Shown here in pieces: positions 26,711 to 29,762 of a DNA stretch of 29,762 nucleotides; the first letter of the stretch is position 1, and every line of letters starts with the position of its first letter. The notes under the pieces are model-generated. The model ran no database searches and had not been told where the DNA came from. It saw nothing but the letters and a program-made list of their open reading frames with translations. Made by a program: the position numbers and the translations under genes. The stretch lies in NCBI GenBank assembly GCA_026770575.1, contig MU657260.1, forward strand, positions 145,872-175,633. Reading direction: 5' to 3'. The stretch is from Pelagophyceae sp. CCMP2097. Taxonomy: Eukaryota > Sar > Pelagophyceae.

Positions 26711-29465
26711 TCATCCTTGTGAGAGTGAGATTTGTCGGACGCGGTTTGTAACGAGGGCCTCTGTAGACTTGAAAGAGACGCGCCGGATCTGCGCGTGCGC
26801 CATCCTGCTCCGCTTCAACGTGTGCAGCGCCCGGAAGGTCGAACGCCGCTTGGACAAGGCGCAGGCCGAGGCCGAGGCGGAGGCTGTGCCCGATTCAGAG
26901 TCCGAGTCGCCGTCGTCCGCCTTTTCGTCCGGCGCAGAACCGTTCAAAACGTCGCGCAGCGCCGCCGAGTCGTCGATGGGCGTGTCCGTGCTCGGCGTGT
27001 CGGCGCCTGAGTCGGCTCGGATCGCGCGTCTCGAGTTGCGCGCCGCCGCAAAGTCGGCGCTCAGAGCGCTGTACGTCGCCGCCGTCGGGTCGCCGAGCTG
27101 GAACCACCCGACGGCGGGCCTTTTCCCGCGCAGGCGGCCTTGGAGCAAAGCTGCGAGCGGGACGTCGAACTCGCCGGCAGCCGTATTCGAAGCCGAGGAA
27201 GAGAATAAACGTTCCCCGCTGATCCGATCGTGGTGGATCACAATCACTTTGAGCTTGGCCGTCTCCAACGTCTTCACCGGCCCGAGGAGGAACTGCTCCT
27301 TCCAGCAGGGCCTGCGCGTCCACAGGCGCACTTTGGAGATGGCCGCGTCCACAAACCTTTCCACACCGTCCTCGCCGCAATGGTAAAGGAGAGCAATCAC
27401 GTGCGTCGAGACGGCCGCGCTCCTGCAGGGCGGTTGCGCGTGGGCGAACAATCGGCGGCCGCAGACGAGAGAGAGTTTGAGCTGCGGTATTTTTTTGTCC
27501 ACGTCCCAATCGAGCGCTTCGTACAACGCCCGCGGCTGCCGCATCACCTCCACGGGCGCGTTCAGCGCCATCTCCAGAGCCTTGGCGATGGTGTAGTGCG
27601 CCACGTCGTGGACCGCGAACCTGTGGGAGATACTTTTGGAAATATGAGAGGACGGCATGTCAAGAGGTGCCCCCCCCGTTTCAAAAGACGCACGCCACTG
27701 CCAGCGTCGAGTTCTTGATCAGTCTCGAGGGCTGCGTCGTGAGGATCTTGAGGACGAGCGCATGGATCAATGCCCAGACGAGCTCACCCAAGTAAATGCC
27801 GGCGCTCCGTCGTGGGTCCTTCTGCACCAGCCCCTCCCTCGAAATCTCGACGCATCCGAGGCGAATCGTCGTGTCGCCGCTGGCCATGTGCGCCATGCTG
27901 TGCGAGTGGCGGTGAACAGTTATGAGATCCATCAGCTGCGCTTCGACTCCGAGCACAGTCACCTTGTGAATGTCCAGCCTGACCGGCACGCCCCACCGCG
28001 GCCTTCGGCGAGGATCAAAGACGTCCGTGTTCCTCCGCTGCAGCGGCGGCCGGCTCGTCCTGAGTGGCGCGTCGCGTTGGAACTCGTCTTTGAAGGTGGA
28101 GGACCGCGCGCGCGAGATGGCTTTTTGGCGGTCGCCGCGCAAGAGGCGCGCAATCGCGCTCAAAGGCCTAAGAGGCGAGTCTGCCGCGTCTCCGCGGGGT
28201 TGGAACGCCGGGTTGGAAGAGGACGCACCGGAAGCAAAGCGCGCTGCCGCACTTTGCAGCCAAGCCGCCCTCGACGCGCCCAGTCTCGCTTCTTCGAGAC
28301 TCGCTGCCCTTCTCCTCGCCGACTCGCCCCTCGCCCTCGCCGGTGGCTTCCGGCGCAGCCTCCTTGGCCAGGTCCTTGCGCGACTGCCAAAAGAACGAGG
28401 CCCCTCGTCTATTTTTCGGCGCCGATGGCGCACAGGCTTCCGGCTGGGGAAGAGCGCGCTCGGAGAAGTGGTCGACGCGAAGGCCGCGCAGCGAATTGAC
28501 GACGACGTTGACGTCCTGGTCAGGCCTAGTTCGTAGCGCGTGTCGATCTTCCCTCGATCCTTGCCTCTGGGGTGCCGCGGCTGCACCGCCCATCTGCCGC
28601 GGCTGCACCGCCCATCCCGGGCAATCCTCGCCGACGCGGCTTTTCGCAGGTCGAGCGCGACCCAGAGGTTCAAGGCGTCCTCCTTGTTCCGCTCCGCGTG
28701 GAAGTCCAAGCCTATGAGTCGGAAGCGTGAAGCGCGGAACGCTTGAATCCAAACGCACCGTCGACGACGACGGAGTGGACGTTGATTGCCGGGGTGCGCC
28801 CGCGGAGCGTGGTGTAGAGGGAGTGGAAGTCGAGGGTGAATGTGATCTTATTGATGTGGAGGATATAAGGTGAGTGATTATCAAACTCAATCGGGTTATA
28901 CCACGTCCAGTCCCCAAACACAATCTCCGCCGGGCAAGACGCGCCCGCGAACCTGCATGCAGCCGTCGACGACTGGCGAGTCGCGGCGACCATCACGCGC
29001 AGCCGTCGGCGACGGGCGAGTCGCGTCCCGGAGAGCACTCTCAGTCGCCCGAGCGGTCGGACGGGCCGCAGAGTGGCGCTCACAGGTTTGGCCGGATCAG
29101 GATGTAGGAAATCTTCCAGTGGAAGTGCTTCGGGCAGAGGTCCTTCATCGCCTAAATCGGCAGTGCGCGCGGGCCGGAGGACTCGGACAAACACGCACCC
29201 AGCTGGCTAAAAGCCCGAGGAGCTGGTCCAGGTAGAGCCAGATTAGGAAGAGCGCCAGCGCTAGGGCGGTCCGGAAGACGTAGCAGAGCGAAAGGACGAC
29301 CTAGCGGCGACCGTCCACGGCCCTTTCGGACGCCGTGCACTCTCTCGATGAGTCGAAACGGCATCGCCGTCTAGTGTTCCGGTCGCCGGCGCGGCGGCGG
29401 ACGAGGGCGCAGCCGAGGCGTTTCCGCGGCGACCACCGCGGCGGCTGCTTCTGCTTCTCCGGCAT
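26711..29465 (-). CDS. Multi-exon membrane protein with possible lipid-transfer (AsmA/Mdm31-like) and C2-like parts
   Basis: Several exons are clear on the minus strand. 29300-29199 encodes a membrane helix (FRTALALALFLIWLYL). 29151-29084 reads KHFHWKISYILIRPNL, and 28952-28759 reads GDWTWYNPIEFDNHSPYILH and INVHSVVVDG. 28711-28636 gives LDFHAERNKEDALNLWVALD, and an exon from 28525 gives VNVVVNSLRGLRVDHFSERA. All these junctions keep phase (two GTGCGT donors). A later exon ends at 27695 (PVRLDIHKVTVLGVEAQLMD, then LVWALIHALVLKIL) and joins in phase to 27620 onward (FAVHDVAHYTIAKALEMALN), followed by KLKVIVIHHDR and FDVPLAALLQ, which look C2-like. Exon limits between 28440 and 28150 and the N-terminal exon (ATG perhaps 29465) are unresolved. 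The beta-rich segment after a membrane helix resembles AsmA/Mdm31 or chorein-type proteins only loosely. Confidence 0.55.
28586..28630. repeat. Two-copy 22-23-bp tandem repeat in an intron
   Basis: The unit TGCCGCGGCTGCACCGCCCATC occurs twice in a row within the inferred intron 28526-28635 of the minus-strand membrane-protein gene. As in other genes here, small tandem duplications sit inside short introns. Confidence 0.65.
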
Positions 29466-29762
29466 GACCCGACCCTTTTGAGCACCGGCGGAAGCGCCGG
29501 CGCCCCGATAGAGAAGGCGGCTCGGAGGGGCCGGGGCTGCACGACGCGCCGAGGAGGACTCCTACCAGCCTCCTCGTCCGTCCCCGAACACCCGACTTAA
29601 ACGTGGAACGTCGCCGAAAAAGAACTGACCTTCTTTGCAAATTTTGATACAGAAATGGGAAGAGGAAAAAGTATTAAATACTTTACTTAAAAGTTTCCGA
29701 TACTTTTCCCGAGCTGTTTCGCACACTCCGGGCGGCGCACACGCGCAGCGTTGGTAAACCTT
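29466..29762. other. Window end, upstream of the membrane-protein gene
   Basis: GC-rich sequence with shadow frames up to about 29630, then an AT-rich stretch. At about 29668-29684 AAAGTATT-A-AATACTTT is a near-perfect palindrome. This is probably the promoter or first-exon region of the minus-strand gene; nothing else is recognised. Confidence 0.35.

Overview
The window is nuclear DNA of a GC-rich protist. The genes carry very short spliceosomal introns (many 42-50 nt; 5' sites often GTGCGT or GTGAG, 3' sites usually YAG), and they include eukaryote-only proteins: a Dhh1/DDX6-type DEAD-box helicase, elongation factor eEF1B-gamma and a GT92-like glycosyltransferase. A CtpA-type thylakoid protease with a signal peptide, a transit-like region and a second lumen-targeting hydrophobic stretch points to an alga with a secondary plastid. 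A pelagophyte-type stramenopile (an Aureococcus-like alga) is my best guess; this is inference from gene style, not proof.

Layout: 353-1811 (+) CtpA protease. 2315-3955 (-) decayed sulfotransferase gene with an 87-bp tandem repeat at its 5' end. 4177-6383 (+) FAD/NAD(P) oxidoreductase, four exons. 7091-7856 (+) hypothetical two-exon gene. 8215-10045 (+) pseudogene of an Ldh_2-type malate/lactate dehydrogenase split by a repeat insertion. 10284-11075 (-) F-box-like/WD40 gene. 11251-12358 (+) GT92-like glycosyltransferase. 12464-14266 (-) dCache sensor-domain membrane protein. 14439-15603 (+) decayed WD40 copy. 15618-16526 repeats and a hAT-type MITE. 16704-18995 (-) GH2 glycosidase. 19241-20476 (+) third, decayed WD40 copy. 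20875-22904 (-) DDX6 helicase, head to head with 23232-25221 (+) eEF1B-gamma. 25355-26107 terminal-inverted-repeat element with a SINE nested in it. 26711 to about 29465 (-) multi-exon membrane protein.

Mobile DNA is the most distinctive content. A SINE-like element with a tRNA-like head (B box and acceptor-like stem) is present three times. In two of these it lies inside a larger unit of about 455 bp, found in opposite orientations, one of them inside the dehydrogenase pseudogene. There is also a 427-bp non-autonomous hAT element with a perfect 8-bp target duplication, and a 753-bp TIR element with a 7-bp duplication that hosts the third SINE. A second theme is the F-box-like/WD40 family: all three copies lie head to head with an unrelated neighbour gene, one is intact and two are broken by frameshifts and stops.

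No single pathway links the genes. The window looks like ordinary gene-dense algal chromosome with local bursts of mobile DNA and decay. Splice junctions were inferred by eye from GT/AG signals, reading phase and protein-family continuity; no transcript evidence was available. I found no rRNA genes, no free-standing tRNA gene and no CRISPR array.
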